From the NCBI GenBank assembly GCA_039105265.1, contig JAPFFF010000012.1, positions 4,402,001 to 4,466,000 on the forward strand: 64,000 bases of DNA. The letters run 5' to 3'. The translations under genes and the position numbers were made by a program. The stretch's first letter is position 1; each line of letters begins with the position of its first letter. The DNA comes from Tritrichomonas musculus. Taxonomy: Eukaryota; Parabasalia; Tritrichomonadida; Tritrichomonadidae. Positions 1 to 10,721 of this stretch are shown piece after piece. Below the pieces are notes generated by a model. It did not search any database. It had not been told where the DNA came from and saw only the letters and a list, made by a program, of their open reading frames with translations.

Positions 1-166
1 ATAATTAAATATAAAAATTTGGCATGTTTTTTTTTTCTCTGGCAAGTATTTTTTTTTCTGTTTTAAAAAAAAACGTAATTTAACTGTTTATGACATTTAT
101 ATTGACGAATCTTAGCATTTATTTATACATTTATACATGCTTGAATTGATAGATTGCCATGGCACA

Positions 167-571
167 TTACGAGTTCAGCTGAAATTTTTCAATGGAAATT
201 CCTAGCGCCACACAGCCAAATATCTCAACACGCCCTGAACCTGGAAAATTATTGTATACGGCAATTCCTTGCTGTAAATCTGTCGGTTTTAAAAAAGGAA
301 GCATGCAGGCGACTCCTTCGACTTCAAGCATAGCCTGAAATGAAGAGTATTCGTGCTTAAAAGTAATAAATCCGTAAATATATTGTTTTTAATATTGATC
401 AATAAATATTACCTTATCTCCGATATTAATTTTATGATATTTGGGGCTATTAACCCGTCCTTCTGCGGTTTTAATACCTAATTGAAGCCAGCAAAGATAA
501 GGACGTTCTGGTGTGTCAATAATTGAAAGAGTATGATCAGCAGTTGGAAAGTTTAGTTTTGAATCTAACAT
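167..571 (-). pseudogene. ASCH-domain protein gene with one in-frame stop
   Basis: Reading from the ATG at 571, the first 60 codons give an ASCH-like N-terminus, with the block KTAEGRVNS followed by INIGDKVIF (the family's K-T-x-E-G-R and G-D-x-I-x-F signature). A TAA at 389-391 interrupts the frame. The same frame then runs on without any indel to 167 and supplies the rest of the domain (GFITFKHEYSSF, then GIAVYNNFPGSGRVEIFGCVAL). ASCH proteins are small beta-barrel RNA-binding or hydrolase folds, about the length seen here (134 positions). No GT...AG intron with a trichomonad-type 3' splice motif would remove the stop and keep the conserved segment. It is either a very young pseudogene, a stop that is read through, or a sequence error. 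The family call is firm; gene status is uncertain. Confidence 0.7.
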
Positions 572-740
572 AATTTTCAAACAAATAGAAAAAGTTAGAA
601 AATACGTTAGATAAAAATCATCATAGCAGATTCTCCGATTTTTTGCTAAGGTAGAAAAAAATCTAAAATCGACATAATTCCTCGAATATTTTCAATTGTT
701 CCTCCAAAAAACTACAGATCACCTTTATATTTATTTTTCA

Positions 741-1180
741 GGTCTTGTATCATATATTTATAATAATTCTGATTCAAGCAGTGATGAATATGATAAACGA
801 TGCAAAGCCATGATTTTTGATGACAATTAAATCATTGATGACAAACTTGCTGAAATTCTCATTAAATATGCAAATGGGATAACTAAATATGTCTTGATTA
901 ATGATTATTGTCATAATGGAGCATTGTATGACATTCCATCAGATATCTGATGAAGACGAAAAGCTACCAGCAAATATCATGTTATTTAACAGCTGCAGAC
1001 AATGATTGAACAGCAAAGCGAGGACCACAAAACAGTAATGGCCGAGGATTCTTCATATTCTTCTTCTTCTAAGAAATGAGAAGAAATAGTTTACTTATTC
1101 CTAAGGATATTCTTGATAAAATATCAAGTTAGCTCATAATCTATGAGCAATATGCTGCTATTTTCCACAATAAATATTAA
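741..1180 (+). pseudogene. Metacaspase-like (C14) peptidase relic
   Basis: One frame from 741 reads DDKLAEILIKYANG and then LINDYCHNGALYDIP. This matches the metacaspase p20 segment in which the catalytic Cys lies in a D-x-C-H-S-G-like block followed by D-[IL]-P. A TAA interrupts it at 828-830 and a TGA ends it at 948-950. Beyond that, a shifted frame (ANIMLFNSC, WPRILHILLLLRNEKK) resembles the region after the catalytic Cys in trichomonad metacaspase-like proteins. The N-terminal His-containing part is not visible, so this is a truncated and shifted remnant. The assignment rests on short motifs. Confidence 0.5.
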
Positions 1181-1322
1181 TATGATATTAGAATTTCATT
1201 TTTTAATCTTATTAAAAAGTTTAATTATGAATTGCAAAAAATAGTTTAATCTTGATAAAGAGAATTTTTAGTAAAAAAAAAAAAAAGTGTTCTTAAATCT
1301 TTAATCAACTAAATTATATAAT

Positions 1323-1988
1323 TTAGATTGGCATTAATGTATATCCTTGTTCACCATCGATGATTTCAGCACATCCAGTATAAACAGCAATGCCACCACA
1401 TAAGAGTCCAACACCGCCACCAATTTTTGAAACAATATGCGATTCAGCAAATTCACCGATTGATAATAGCAAGAATGTGACTGCAAGTGTAGCAAATATT
1501 AATTTTAATGTTATATGGCCGTGAATAAGCGTTCCAACAAACATAAATCCTGTGAAAATAGACCAAAACAAAAGGTAAACACCAAGCGCATTTTTGTCAG
1601 GTCCAGGGAAGTTGAAGAGATGAGGTCCAACTAGAATTGTAACAAATGAAAGCCAAAAAGCTCCGTACGAAACGAATGCACTGCCTGCAAAAGTGTGTCC
1701 CTTTTTAATTTCGAAAATACCTGCTGTAAATTGAGCTATTCCACCATAAAAAATCCCCATTCCAAGAACCATACAGTTATTGTCATAAAGGCTAACGTTG
1801 GCAAAACTTAGCATAATTGTTGTCATTCCAAAGCCAAGAAGGCCAAGGGGAGAAGTATTGGCATATTTATCTGGAATTTCTTTGATTGTGACAACCTTTT
1901 CCAGCTTTTCATCTATATCATGAATATCTTCGTCTGAATTTCTTTGGCCATCTTCAGATGCCACTTCTTGTCCAACTTTTTTCGACAT
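1323..1988 (-). CDS. GPR1/FUN34/YaaH (AceTr) family transporter
   Basis: A 221-residue membrane protein of the acetate/succinate transporter family, which moves short carboxylates or ammonium across membranes as six-helix subunits. An acidic soluble N-terminus (about residues 1-42) precedes NTSPLGLLGFG, the variant here of the family signature N-P-A-P-L-G-L. Roughly six hydrophobic segments follow, including the conserved FAGSAFVSYGAFWLSF block and a Gly-rich last helix. Length is normal for the family. The start is the only ATG before the acidic leader, and about 650 bp of A+T-rich DNA separates it from the divergent HECT gene. The substrate (acetate is a major hydrogenosomal end product) is inferred from family and organism, not seen in the sequence. 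Confidence 0.9.
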   Translation of the reverse strand: MSKKVGQEVASEDGQRNSDEDIHDIDEKLEKVVTIKEIPDKYANTSPLGLLGFGMTTIMLSFANVSLYDNNCMVLGMGIFYGGIAQFTAGIFEIKKGHTFAGSAFVSYGAFWLSFVTILVGPHLFNFPGPDKNALGVYLLFWSIFTGFMFVGTLIHGHITLKLIFATLAVTFLLLSIGEFAESHIVSKIGGGVGLLCGGIAVYTGCAEIIDGEQGYTLMPI

Positions 1989-2640
1989 TTATTTTATAAG
2001 ATAAAATAATTATATTCAAAATTGTGATAAAATAATTATTTCAAAACTTTGGTTAAAACTTTTTGAATACTTCGACCTTTTGAAAAAAACGGAGTTAAAA
2101 AAAAAAACATTTTTAATACTGGAAATATATCAAGATTAATTATTTGGACAATGATGCATCATAAAATACTATTTAAAGATGATATTGCTTTGATTATAAA
2201 ATATTACTTTGAGTTTTGTTTGCCAAAAACTGATATATATAGAGTAAAATGTGATGGAATTATTGATTGATACATGCAATAATTAATTTTATTATTCAAT
2301 AAAATATCAAACACGAAAAGAATTTACTGAAAGAAAGATGAAATTTCATTTCGTTTTTGTATTTGTTTGAATAATCTAACGAAACAGATGAAAATAACTT
2401 GAGAAAACTTATTTTAAATGCAAGATCATTGATTTATTCATTCGTATGGTCATATAACCTTATCAAATTAATTAAAATTATTTTTTATGTTTGATTTTAC
2501 CATATAAATATTTTACTAATACAAGCGAAATTTTATATATCTAAAAATTGTATTTTAAAATGCAAAATATTTTAAAATAATTGTAATTTGATAATTTAAA
2601 CTTACGTTTATTATTGATAAAATAATATTTCAAATATTGA
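1989..2640. other. Intergenic region between divergent genes
   Basis: Very A+T-rich spacer between the AceTr gene (minus) and the HECT gene (plus). It must carry both promoters, but I could not pick out a convincing initiator. No coding potential or repeat was seen. Confidence 0.5.
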
Positions 2641-5600
2641 ATGGCAATTCAATATTTATGTTTATATTTGGTAGAATTATGTTTTAAAATGGAAAAATCT
2701 CTCTTATTAGATTCATCAATTATATTTGATCATTCCAATTTAGTAGACCGTATTCGTCAATCATTCATAGAAATAGAAAACGAAATTCCAAGTGAAGATT
2801 CAGTTGAACAATTATTTTTCGAAATTATTACATATCTTGATAAAGATCTCAATATTGACACTGCAAAAGAACTTTTTTCACTCATTTTATCTTGCTTTTC
2901 ACATTATACAAACAAAATACTTCCATTATTCGACCAACTTATTGAAACATCGTCTCAAAATGCAAATCATATTATTATTACTGTTTCAATTCTTTTTTAT
3001 TTTATTTATATTCATCCCATATCAATCCAAAACAATTATCAATCATTTATTAACGATTGTTTAAATCAACTTTTACCGCAAATTCAAAAAAACGACGAAA
3101 CAATTCTAAAAATATATGATCATGAAATTTACCCCCAATTTCAAAACGATTTAATTATCAATTTACTTCTATTGACGCAAATAAACCAAAATACAGTTTC
3201 TACTTTCTCTCCTTTTTTATTATCTCATGACCTGATGAAAGATAATTCAAAAATGGACCTCCTTTTGTCAGAAATATCAAAAAACGGTTATATTTTTGAC
3301 ATTTCCCCAGGAATTCTTCCAAGCATTGTTTCCAATATGGATTTTTCAATTGATTCTATGCTTAAATACGTCTCTCTTTTGTCCGACGAGACGTTCAAAT
3401 TTGTTTATCCACAAATTGAAAAAGTTATTTCAAAATCCAACGGTTTGACATCCACTTTTTCAATAACAATTCTCTCAAAATGTGAGAAATGCGATATAAC
3501 TGTCAAACCAATCAAAAAGTTGATTGACACTCTGACAATTTATGATCTAACCGCTCCAATCATTGAATATTTGAATCGATACAAAAATTACGATTTTGAG
3601 GAGAAATTCTCACAAAACTTGATCGAATTTCCCAGCCTTGAAAACTTCCCTGAAGATGACATGAACAGAATTTTACTTGAAACTAAAGACTTGTCCTTTT
3701 ATCTGAGTTTCTTTCCGTTAATTAAAAAATTTCATCCAGTTTTGAGTTCTCCTGAGATGTGGACAAATATCGTCTCAATTGCCTCTAAATCAAAAGATGA
3801 AATTTCAAAAGAAATGAATGAGCAGTTTCGGTTTTATTTCCAATGTTTTGTTAAATCGAATAGATTGGAGGACGTTTTGGATGGAATGATTTTTTCTATC
3901 GTTCCTCAAACTTTGAAAGGAATGAACTTTATCGTCCAGTTGCTGAAAGACCCAAAAAGCAAAGTCAGGAAGAAGTTTTTCAATGATAAAAATATGGCCA
4001 AATATCTTCTCAAAATTAAAGAAAAGAAAATTATTCCCAGATCTTCTTTTTGGACGCTCTTCTCGCGGACTTTGGTCTTTCAAGAATACATGAAAGATCG
4101 AGATCCACTTTTTCTGTACGGTTATTTATTTGCCAATGGCGGTTTTGAGCAAGATTTCGATAAAATCGGAATTTTGCCTCTGACTGAAGCATCGAAAAGT
4201 GATATTTATGATTACATCAAGCATGACCAAGATCAATTTGAAGCCAAATATGAATTGAAAAATGGAATGGAAGATGCTGCTATTTCACTGATTGCATGCG
4301 CTTTTCTTTTCACTCGCTTTGAGGGAATAGTCCCTGTTGAAGGAATAACGGTTGAAGTGGTTCTTCCTTTTTTGGCTGTTTCTTTTGATTTCATGAATTC
4401 AATCTTCGATAAGGATGAAGATAGAAATGAAGTGTTGGCAGATATTTTGGGTCATTTCAATCCCAGTCAGCCTTTTTGTATACTCAAAAAAGGACTCAAA
4501 TTGATAGGTGAAATAAATTCACCTCTCTTGAATATTTCAATAGATACAATTCTTCCTTATTTGTACAGACTGTTTTCTCCCGAATACTTCTCTCTGCAGA
4601 TCGGATTGACGGTTCTTCATATTTTGATTCCTTTTCTATTTAAAGGCTCTTACAATGCTAATAAAATGACACTTTTATCAACAATTTTTCAGTTTTCACA
4701 TGGCGAACATGAGCTGAATAAAGAACTGTCACCAGAAGACGTTATTGAAGTAGGTAATGCTGATCTTCTTCTCATTTACCAGAACAACTCTTCTGAATTA
4801 TTCAAATTCATTTTGAATAATTTGGATGAAATTAACAACAGTGAAATTTTGAAGGAAACGTCTTTAAATTTGGCCATCTTTGATCAAAAATTAATTTCAC
4901 AATTAATTATTGACACTATCCAGAACTCATCATCAACACATGAAGTCGTCAAGTTCATTTATTTCATTGAAAAATTGTGCATAAATGCGCCAAAGTTACA
5001 GTTAACAAATTTGGAAAAAATTGAATCAATTCTTCAAGATTCAATAAACGAAGAGAAGGGAAATGAAGCTTCATTAGTTTATCAATTTATGTTGAAGAAT
5101 GGGTTAGGAACAGATCTTCATCATCTAAACAAGTTTCCTCTTCTTTTGTCGTATCTTGAACCTTCATCGAATCAACTGCTTCATGAAATTTTATTCAAAA
5201 ACTTGATGAATGATGAATCAGCAGCCACAGGATACTTAGTAATTCTTCTACAGAAAATCATTAATAATAATCACACAACAGCTGAATTGATATTAAAGAA
5301 TTATTCAAAAGAGTTTCAAAAATATGAAAATTCTTTTATTAAAGCTGTCAATCTTTTGTTTGTTGCTGATTTGAAAAATGATCATTTTATTCAAAAACCT
5401 GAGTTTGAATCTTATTCAAGTTTTTGCTCTGAATTTGCACTTTCTGTCATTTCGAACATTTTTAATTCATTGAATGAAACGAGGGCCCAATGTAATGCAT
5501 TCATCATTATGAAGAATATTGCTTCTTCATTTCCTTTCCTCTTTGAATCAAAATCATTGCAGATTTTTAATTCAATTCTTCCATCTCTCAGCGATTTTTC

Positions 5601-8556
5601 TCTCATTTTCGAAGAAGACGAAGAAACAAATGAATCACGCATCAAAACAACAATTTCAGCTTTGTCATTCCTTCTCTCCACTTTGTGCTCACCAAAAATT
5701 CTCGATGATTTTGTTATTTGGCTATTTAACAACATTAAAACGTTCAATGAATCACAAATTCTTTCTTTTCTTGTCATTCTTCGTTCACTCATGAATATCG
5801 GAAGCATAAAATTAGTCCTGACTTCACAGATGATTAAATTCAATTTAATTGAAGTTATTAAAAATTCTTTCCAGAATGATTTACAGGAAGGTTTGTTCAG
5901 AGACAATTATCTCAGTGTTATTTATGACTTACTCGAATGCTTTTATGATTCATTGAGGAATTTGACGCCAAAAGATGAAATTTTCATTGATGAACTAATG
6001 ACCGTTGAAAATCCATTCCAAACAGTTTCACTTTTCATTTTGCATTATCATCAAGACTTGACTCTTCAACTACAATTGAAATCATCAAAGAAAAAAGATG
6101 AAATTTTCAACTTTTTGAATAAAATTGATTCAATTAAACCGTTTTGGTTCACTTTTGATTTTGTTCGTAGGACAACTACTGAAAACCAAAATTCAATTCT
6201 AAATGCGTTTCTTTCTAAGGTTTCAGATCAATCTGAATTAATTGATTCTTCAATTTCTGCTGGAAAAATGCCCAAGACTTTATCTAATCAAATGCTTCAT
6301 TATCTTGCCAAAAAACCGTCCTGGATGTTCAAGTGGATTGAAAATCCAAAAGACTTCCTTTTGCTTCCAAGACACTATCAAGTTCTAGATCAAGTAATCA
6401 ATGATCTGAACAACACTAAAGATGAAGAAGAAGTTGATTTGTACAATTTCTTGGATTTGTATCGAGAAAAAAGTTTATTTGAAAAATTGGTTGAGCAATC
6501 GACAACACAAATCAACCAGCAAACGTTTTCTTCTCTTTGTTCATTGCTGCTTGAGATTTCAAAAAAAGAAACAGGACTGATTTCGATTCTTAAATGCATC
6601 AATGAAGTCCTCAGTAATGTTTCAATTGATTTGAAATCAATTAAGCGAATCGTTGACATTTTGAAGATTGTTTCAGTAATCAAAGGTTTCAAGTATGATT
6701 TCATTGATATTTGTGGAAGCAATCTTCTTGATGCGATCTTAATTCCTGAGTTTAGAACGAAATCAGAACTTCTTGTTGAAGTTTCCAAATTGTTTTCTAT
6801 TCTGTATCCACCAATGCCGAACAGAATTGTCCATCTTATTGATTTCATGCTTCTTTTAAACGATCAAGAAATCATTCATTATGCACTTGTTTTATCGGCA
6901 AAAATAGAGAAGCCCAAACAAGATTTGTTGATGCCAATAATCAATCATATTTTTGATAAGTTCATTAGTGGAGATAATAAATTGAGGTACAATGAAATAT
7001 CATTGATTTTGGATGTTTTTCCTGACGTTGCAAAAGACAGAAGACCTCAACTATTGAAGCTCTTGGATCATTTACTTGAGGAGTACAAAATTGAAGACGA
7101 TAAGTTTCATGATAATGAACAAGAAAGAAATGACAAGCAAATCTACAGAGAACAAATTCTTGAGTTGATTGGTTCATTATTCAACATTTTGGCACCAAAC
7201 AGAAGCAAAGTAAAACAAACTGATTCAATTCCATCATTTGAATCACGAACAATTCCATCTTCAATCATTGATTCTGATCCTGATTTCTGGCACATTTTCT
7301 CCAAGTATTATTTACAGATCATTAAAGGCTTGTATCAAAATCCACAGCTTCTTGGCACAACTGTCAAGTTTCTTCTTGATTATCCAGAGTTGATTGAATT
7401 CAATATCAGACGTTCTTATTTCAACGAAATCAAGAAGAAACTTTCAGAAGATAATAGCATTGAATTTAATGTTGCTAGAATGAGTATCTTAAATGAATCA
7501 ATGACAATATTGAATCACCTTCCGATTCAAGATTTCTTAAAGTCATTCAAAGTTCAGTTTGTTGGAGAGAAGATGAAAACAAGAATTGGCGATTTTTATC
7601 GAACATTGGTGCGAGAGCTTTTCCATCCAAAGAATTATTATTTCATTTACACTGAAAATCGGAAAAGTTTTCAAATCAATCCTCGATCAAATTTGAAGAC
7701 ACAGCATTTAGATTATTTCCGTTTTGCAGGTAAAATGATTGCGCGTGCGTTGCTTGAAGATGAAAGTCTCAACATTCATTTAACTCCATCTTTGTATAAG
7801 ATTCTTCTTCAACGTCCATTTGAATTGAATGATCTCAAAGAAATTGATCGTGATCTTTACAATTCACTCTACCGAAAATTGAATGAAGACTTAAGCAAAG
7901 TCAACGAAAAAGATGACGATGCAATGGTATTCACGTTGGATTTGGCTTGTTCAGATGAAGAAGAGGAAGAAGAAGAATTTAAAGACGATGATGATGATAT
8001 AAATCAATCACCTCAAAAAAGTAACCAACTTTACGTTGATTCAGAAATTGATTATCGTTTGAAAGGACTTATTAAAGATCAAGTGAAAGCTTTCTGTGAC
8101 GGTTTTTATATGGTTATTCCTTTTGACCAAATAAAGTTTTTCACACCGGTTGAACTTGACTTGCTTATTTGCGGAATGCCAATTATTGACGTTGGCGATC
8201 TCAAGAGAAATATCGAGTTCGAATATCCTTACAATTTTGAGACACCAACAGTCAAGCTGTTCTTCAATGCAATCGAAAAATGGGACCAGGACAAATTGTC
8301 GCAACTTGTCATGTTCATCACAAAGTCTTCACAATCAATTATTTCAGGCTTTAGAACATTGAAAGAAAACGGAAATCCAATAAAAATTGCACCTCTAAGA
8401 GATACAGATCTTCCACAATCGTTCCCATTCATAAATATGCTTCTGCTGCCTGAATATGACGATGAAGACTTTTTGAATTGGAAATTTGTGATTGCTTTTA
8501 ATGATGACAATTCAAATTCATCAAATACCAAAAGAATAAGAAACAAAAGATCTTGA
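2641..8556 (+). CDS. Giant HECT-domain protein, probably catalytically inactive
   Basis: A 1971-residue protein with a long, Leu/Ile-rich, helical-repeat-like N-terminal 1600 residues (no named domain recognised) and a C-terminal HECT fold. The N-lobe starts near residue 1635 (FVGEKMKTRIGDFYRTLVRE, then YFRFAGKMIARAL). An acidic insert (about residues 1770-1790, runs of Glu and Asp) interrupts it. The C-lobe ends with FRTLKENG, LPQSFPFINMLLLPEY and a final acidic stretch. HECT ligases normally carry the ubiquitin-accepting Cys in a T-C-F-N block before L-x-L-P-x-Y; here the aligned residue is Phe1930 (codon 8428-8430). The protein could therefore be a pseudo-ligase, scaffold or decoy. The first ATG is at 2641, but the ATG at 2689, in an AAAATGG context, is an equally good start and gives 1955 residues. 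It is a single uninterrupted frame, so a functional gene is likely. Confidence 0.9.
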   Translation: MAIQYLCLYLVELCFKMEKSLLLDSSIIFDHSNLVDRIRQSFIEIENEIPSEDSVEQLFFEIITYLDKDLNIDTAKELFSLILSCFSHYTNKILPLFDQLIETSSQNANHIIITVSILFYFIYIHPISIQNNYQSFINDCLNQLLPQIQKNDETILKIYDHEIYPQFQNDLIINLLLLTQINQNTVSTFSPFLLSHDLMKDNSKMDLLLSEISKNGYIFDISPGILPSIVSNMDFSIDSMLKYVSLLSDETFKFVYPQIEKVISKSNGLTSTFSITILSKCEKCDITVKPIKKLIDTLTIYDLTAPIIEYLNRYKNYDFEEKFSQNLIEFPSLENFPEDDMNRILLETKDLSFYLSFFPLIKKFHPVLSSPEMWTNIVSIASKSKDEISKEMNEQFRFYFQCFVKSNRLEDVLDGMIFSIVPQTLKGMNFIVQLLKDPKSKVRKKFFNDKNMAKYLLKIKEKKIIPRSSFWTLFSRTLVFQEYMKDRDPLFLYGYLFANGGFEQDFDKIGILPLTEASKSDIYDYIKHDQDQFEAKYELKNGMEDAAISLIACAFLFTRFEGIVPVEGITVEVVLPFLAVSFDFMNSIFDKDEDRNEVLADILGHFNPSQPFCILKKGLKLIGEINSPLLNISIDTILPYLYRLFSPEYFSLQIGLTVLHILIPFLFKGSYNANKMTLLSTIFQFSHGEHELNKELSPEDVIEVGNADLLLIYQNNSSELFKFILNNLDEINNSEILKETSLNLAIFDQKLISQLIIDTIQNSSSTHEVVKFIYFIEKLCINAPKLQLTNLEKIESILQDSINEEKGNEASLVYQFMLKNGLGTDLHHLNKFPLLLSYLEPSSNQLLHEILFKNLMNDESAATGYLVILLQKIINNNHTTAELILKNYSKEFQKYENSFIKAVNLLFVADLKNDHFIQKPEFESYSSFCSEFALSVISNIFNSLNETRAQCNAFIIMKNIASSFPFLFESKSLQIFNSILPSLSDFSLIFEEDEETNESRIKTTISALSFLLSTLCSPKILDDFVIWLFNNIKTFNESQILSFLVILRSLMNIGSIKLVLTSQMIKFNLIEVIKNSFQNDLQEGLFRDNYLSVIYDLLECFYDSLRNLTPKDEIFIDELMTVENPFQTVSLFILHYHQDLTLQLQLKSSKKKDEIFNFLNKIDSIKPFWFTFDFVRRTTTENQNSILNAFLSKVSDQSELIDSSISAGKMPKTLSNQMLHYLAKKPSWMFKWIENPKDFLLLPRHYQVLDQVINDLNNTKDEEEVDLYNFLDLYREKSLFEKLVEQSTTQINQQTFSSLCSLLLEISKKETGLISILKCINEVLSNVSIDLKSIKRIVDILKIVSVIKGFKYDFIDICGSNLLDAILIPEFRTKSELLVEVSKLFSILYPPMPNRIVHLIDFMLLLNDQEIIHYALVLSAKIEKPKQDLLMPIINHIFDKFISGDNKLRYNEISLILDVFPDVAKDRRPQLLKLLDHLLEEYKIEDDKFHDNEQERNDKQIYREQILELIGSLFNILAPNRSKVKQTDSIPSFESRTIPSSIIDSDPDFWHIFSKYYLQIIKGLYQNPQLLGTTVKFLLDYPELIEFNIRRSYFNEIKKKLSEDNSIEFNVARMSILNESMTILNHLPIQDFLKSFKVQFVGEKMKTRIGDFYRTLVRELFHPKNYYFIYTENRKSFQINPRSNLKTQHLDYFRFAGKMIARALLEDESLNIHLTPSLYKILLQRPFELNDLKEIDRDLYNSLYRKLNEDLSKVNEKDDDAMVFTLDLACSDEEEEEEEFKDDDDDINQSPQKSNQLYVDSEIDYRLKGLIKDQVKAFCDGFYMVIPFDQIKFFTPVELDLLICGMPIIDVGDLKRNIEFEYPYNFETPTVKLFFNAIEKWDQDKLSQLVMFITKSSQSIISGFRTLKENGNPIKIAPLRDTDLPQSFPFINMLLLPEYDDEDFLNWKFVIAFNDDNSNSSNTKRIRNKRS

Positions 8557-8732
8557 AAGCAAAATGAAGTGATTCTTGTAAAATCAATCATTATTTGCTT
8601 AATTTATTTTTAAATATTATTTATTTTTTTTTTTTTCTAAAGATGCAGTTTTCCCTCATATTCATAAATGATTTTTAATTTTGATTAAAATTTAATAATA
8701 TTTAAAATATGTAGCAAACTAATATTTAATGT

Positions 8733-9391
8733 TTATTCAGCAATTTTATTTTTGTAATTATGAACAAACCTAAAATTATGGTGTTTTCTAGGTATTTTTT
8801 TCAAAGTAAAACCTAAAATTGATCCTACTGCAAGATTGAAAACTTTATTAACGCTATTATCTGATCTTGAACTAATATATATCAAACCGTCAGATCCAAT
8901 GTATTCTCTAAATTTAATAGCATCTGCTGTTATTTTTTCATGTTCTTGTTCAGGTAATTGCTGATATAAATCAAACTTATTTCCAACCACCAAATAATGA
9001 GTTTTTTTGTTAATAGTATAAACATTTTGAAAACATCGACCAATATCTTTAAGACTTTGGTAATTAGATAAATCAAATACAAAAATTATCATATGAGCAT
9101 TTCGCAGCTTAATTGTAGCTTATCATCATCATTAATACTATTATCTGGCAGTTTATTTCCAACATTCAAAACATCTACATCAACTGTTCTACCATTTATT
9201 GTAATTCGTTTCACTGTACGTTGACTAAACTGTGGATTATAATCGCATGAAAAACCATAAAATTCTTCAATAAAAGCATGCCTCATTTCTCTCTTGCCAC
9301 AATTTACAGTTCCAACTAAAGCTATTTTAACTTGAATCGGTTGAAATGAGATTTTATCATTTTCATGAAGAAACTCTTTTTTTTCATTCAT
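8733..9391 (-). pseudogene. Rab/Ras-like small GTPase, frameshifted
   Basis: The 5' part (9391 to about 9110) gives VKIALVGTVNCGKREMRHAF, a P-loop of form GxxxxGK, then an interswitch-like VDVDVLNVGNK. The 3' part, in another frame (about 9120 to 8733), gives RNAHMIIFVFDLSNYQSL, the G4 motif GNKFD and a G5-like SSRSD. The two parts are collinear with a Rab/Ras domain and meet near 9110-9120, where one frameshift is needed. No C-terminal prenylation Cys is seen; the tail ends NKIAE. An inactivated or mis-sequenced GTPase is the simplest reading; two unrelated short genes is unlikely. Confidence 0.6.
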
Positions 9392-9627
9392 TCAGTTTTT
9401 TTTTCTTTAAAATTTTCCATTCTATAAAAATTGAGAGCTCTTAATAATTTTAACTTTTTATTTCATTTTCTTGACGAAATTTATGTTGGCATTGTAACTC
9501 AAAGCTATTTGGTTCTTTATTAGGTTAGCATTGGTGAAATATAACATGTCCTTAAACAAATAAAATCAATTAAAAATGAAAAATTAAATTATTATATCAA
9601 CTTTTACTCTTCTTTTTCGATTTACTT

Positions 9628-10721
9628 TTAGTTTTTGCTTTCAATCTCCTTTTTTTTTGGTTTATTGCATGAAATTCGTTCAGCAATTCTTTGATTAAGA
9701 TAAAAGAAGATGTTTTCGATATCTTTTTTTGAGTAATTCTTGATTTCAAACACCCTGCATTGGAAATCACGAATTAGCTCATCTACAGTTTCATCTGAAA
9801 CTGCATCATCTTGCTTATCACTCTCGTAATTCAACGCCAAAGCATATGGTATTTTATTTTTGTTTGATTTCTGAATTTCATCGAACAGTGACTTCAATTT
9901 TTCGATTTGTTCAACACCGACATCGTAAATGAAAAGCATCGCACTCACCTCGTCCAAATCGGGTTGATTATCAACATCAACTGTCACATAAACGTACTCA
10001 CATCCAATATACTCACACTTATAGAACGAATTTTCATCGCTTGGTATTTTCCCTTTGTGAAAGTCGCCGAGCACGTATTCCAAGGCAATTTTTGTCTTCG
10101 AATCATTGTTCTCACTGTAGAGACAGATTTTCAGAAGATCTTTTTTTTTTTTTTTTCATCATCATCATCATCATCAGGTCGGCCGCCATTCAGAACAATC
10201 TTTGCAGCCCTCAGAAACACTTTTTCAATGCTCCGTTTCGACTCAAAATCGCACTCAATGTAATCGTTGGCGAGAATCGTCGCTTTTACTTCTTCGCCTT
10301 TCGATGTGGGGACTGGTTCCCATCCGTTTGACTTGTACTCCTCTTTGTGGTTGTCAAAATCGTCACGTGCATTCTTGAAGGTGCCGACAAGTATGTATGG
10401 CGTGTCGGGGCAGTGCTCCCTGATTTCTGGCAGCCAAAATGACTCGATGCTGTCGAGAGAGAATGGATTGATGAGGGCGAAGGCGAGAATAAAAACGTCC
10501 GTTTGCTGATATGACAATGGACGAAGTTTACTGTAGTCTTGCTGACACGATGTGTCCCATAGTTGCATATCAACTTCCTGATCATTGACGATTATTTCTT
10601 AGTTAAAATGATCAGAAACTATAGGTATGTATTCATTCGCGTCATTTGTAACATATCTCATTAGAAGTTTCGTTTTTTCCGCTATTTCATCCCCAACAAC
10701 AACGCATTTAATTTTTCTCAT
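9628..10721 (-). pseudogene. Tandem Rho-like GTPase with two degenerate G domains
   Basis: From the ATG at 10721 the frame reads IKCVVVGDEIAEKTKLLMRY, a Rho N-terminus whose P-loop Gly is Glu. A TAA follows at 10599-10601, and then the same frame continues as MQLWDTSCQQDYSKLRPLSY, clearly Rho (switch II and the LRPLSY block). The tail after the first G domain is an Asp run followed by a Lys run encoded by a 16-base A/T homopolymer at about 10,141-10,156. Across it, one base out of frame, a second GTPase-like module begins (KICLYSENNDSKT in the P-loop position, then LEYVLGDFHKGKIPS) and runs to 9628. It lacks a recognisable NKxD. A single-base homopolymer error would make this one double-GTPase gene. 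The stretch 10,190-10,560 is clearly GC-richer than its surroundings. Confidence 0.6.

Noticed and set aside
389-391. An intron removing the stop in the ASCH gene
   Set aside because: The only GT...AG span would also delete conserved residues, and no trichomonad-type 3' splice motif (ACTAACACACAG-like) is present.
2792-8591. Many open frames on both strands across the HECT gene
   Set aside because: They are out-of-frame shadows of the single 5.9-kb gene, with no family signal and poor composition.
10131-10585. Plus-strand and alternate frames in the Rho-like locus
   Set aside because: They are shadows in a GC-richer stretch; only the minus-strand frame shows GTPase motifs.
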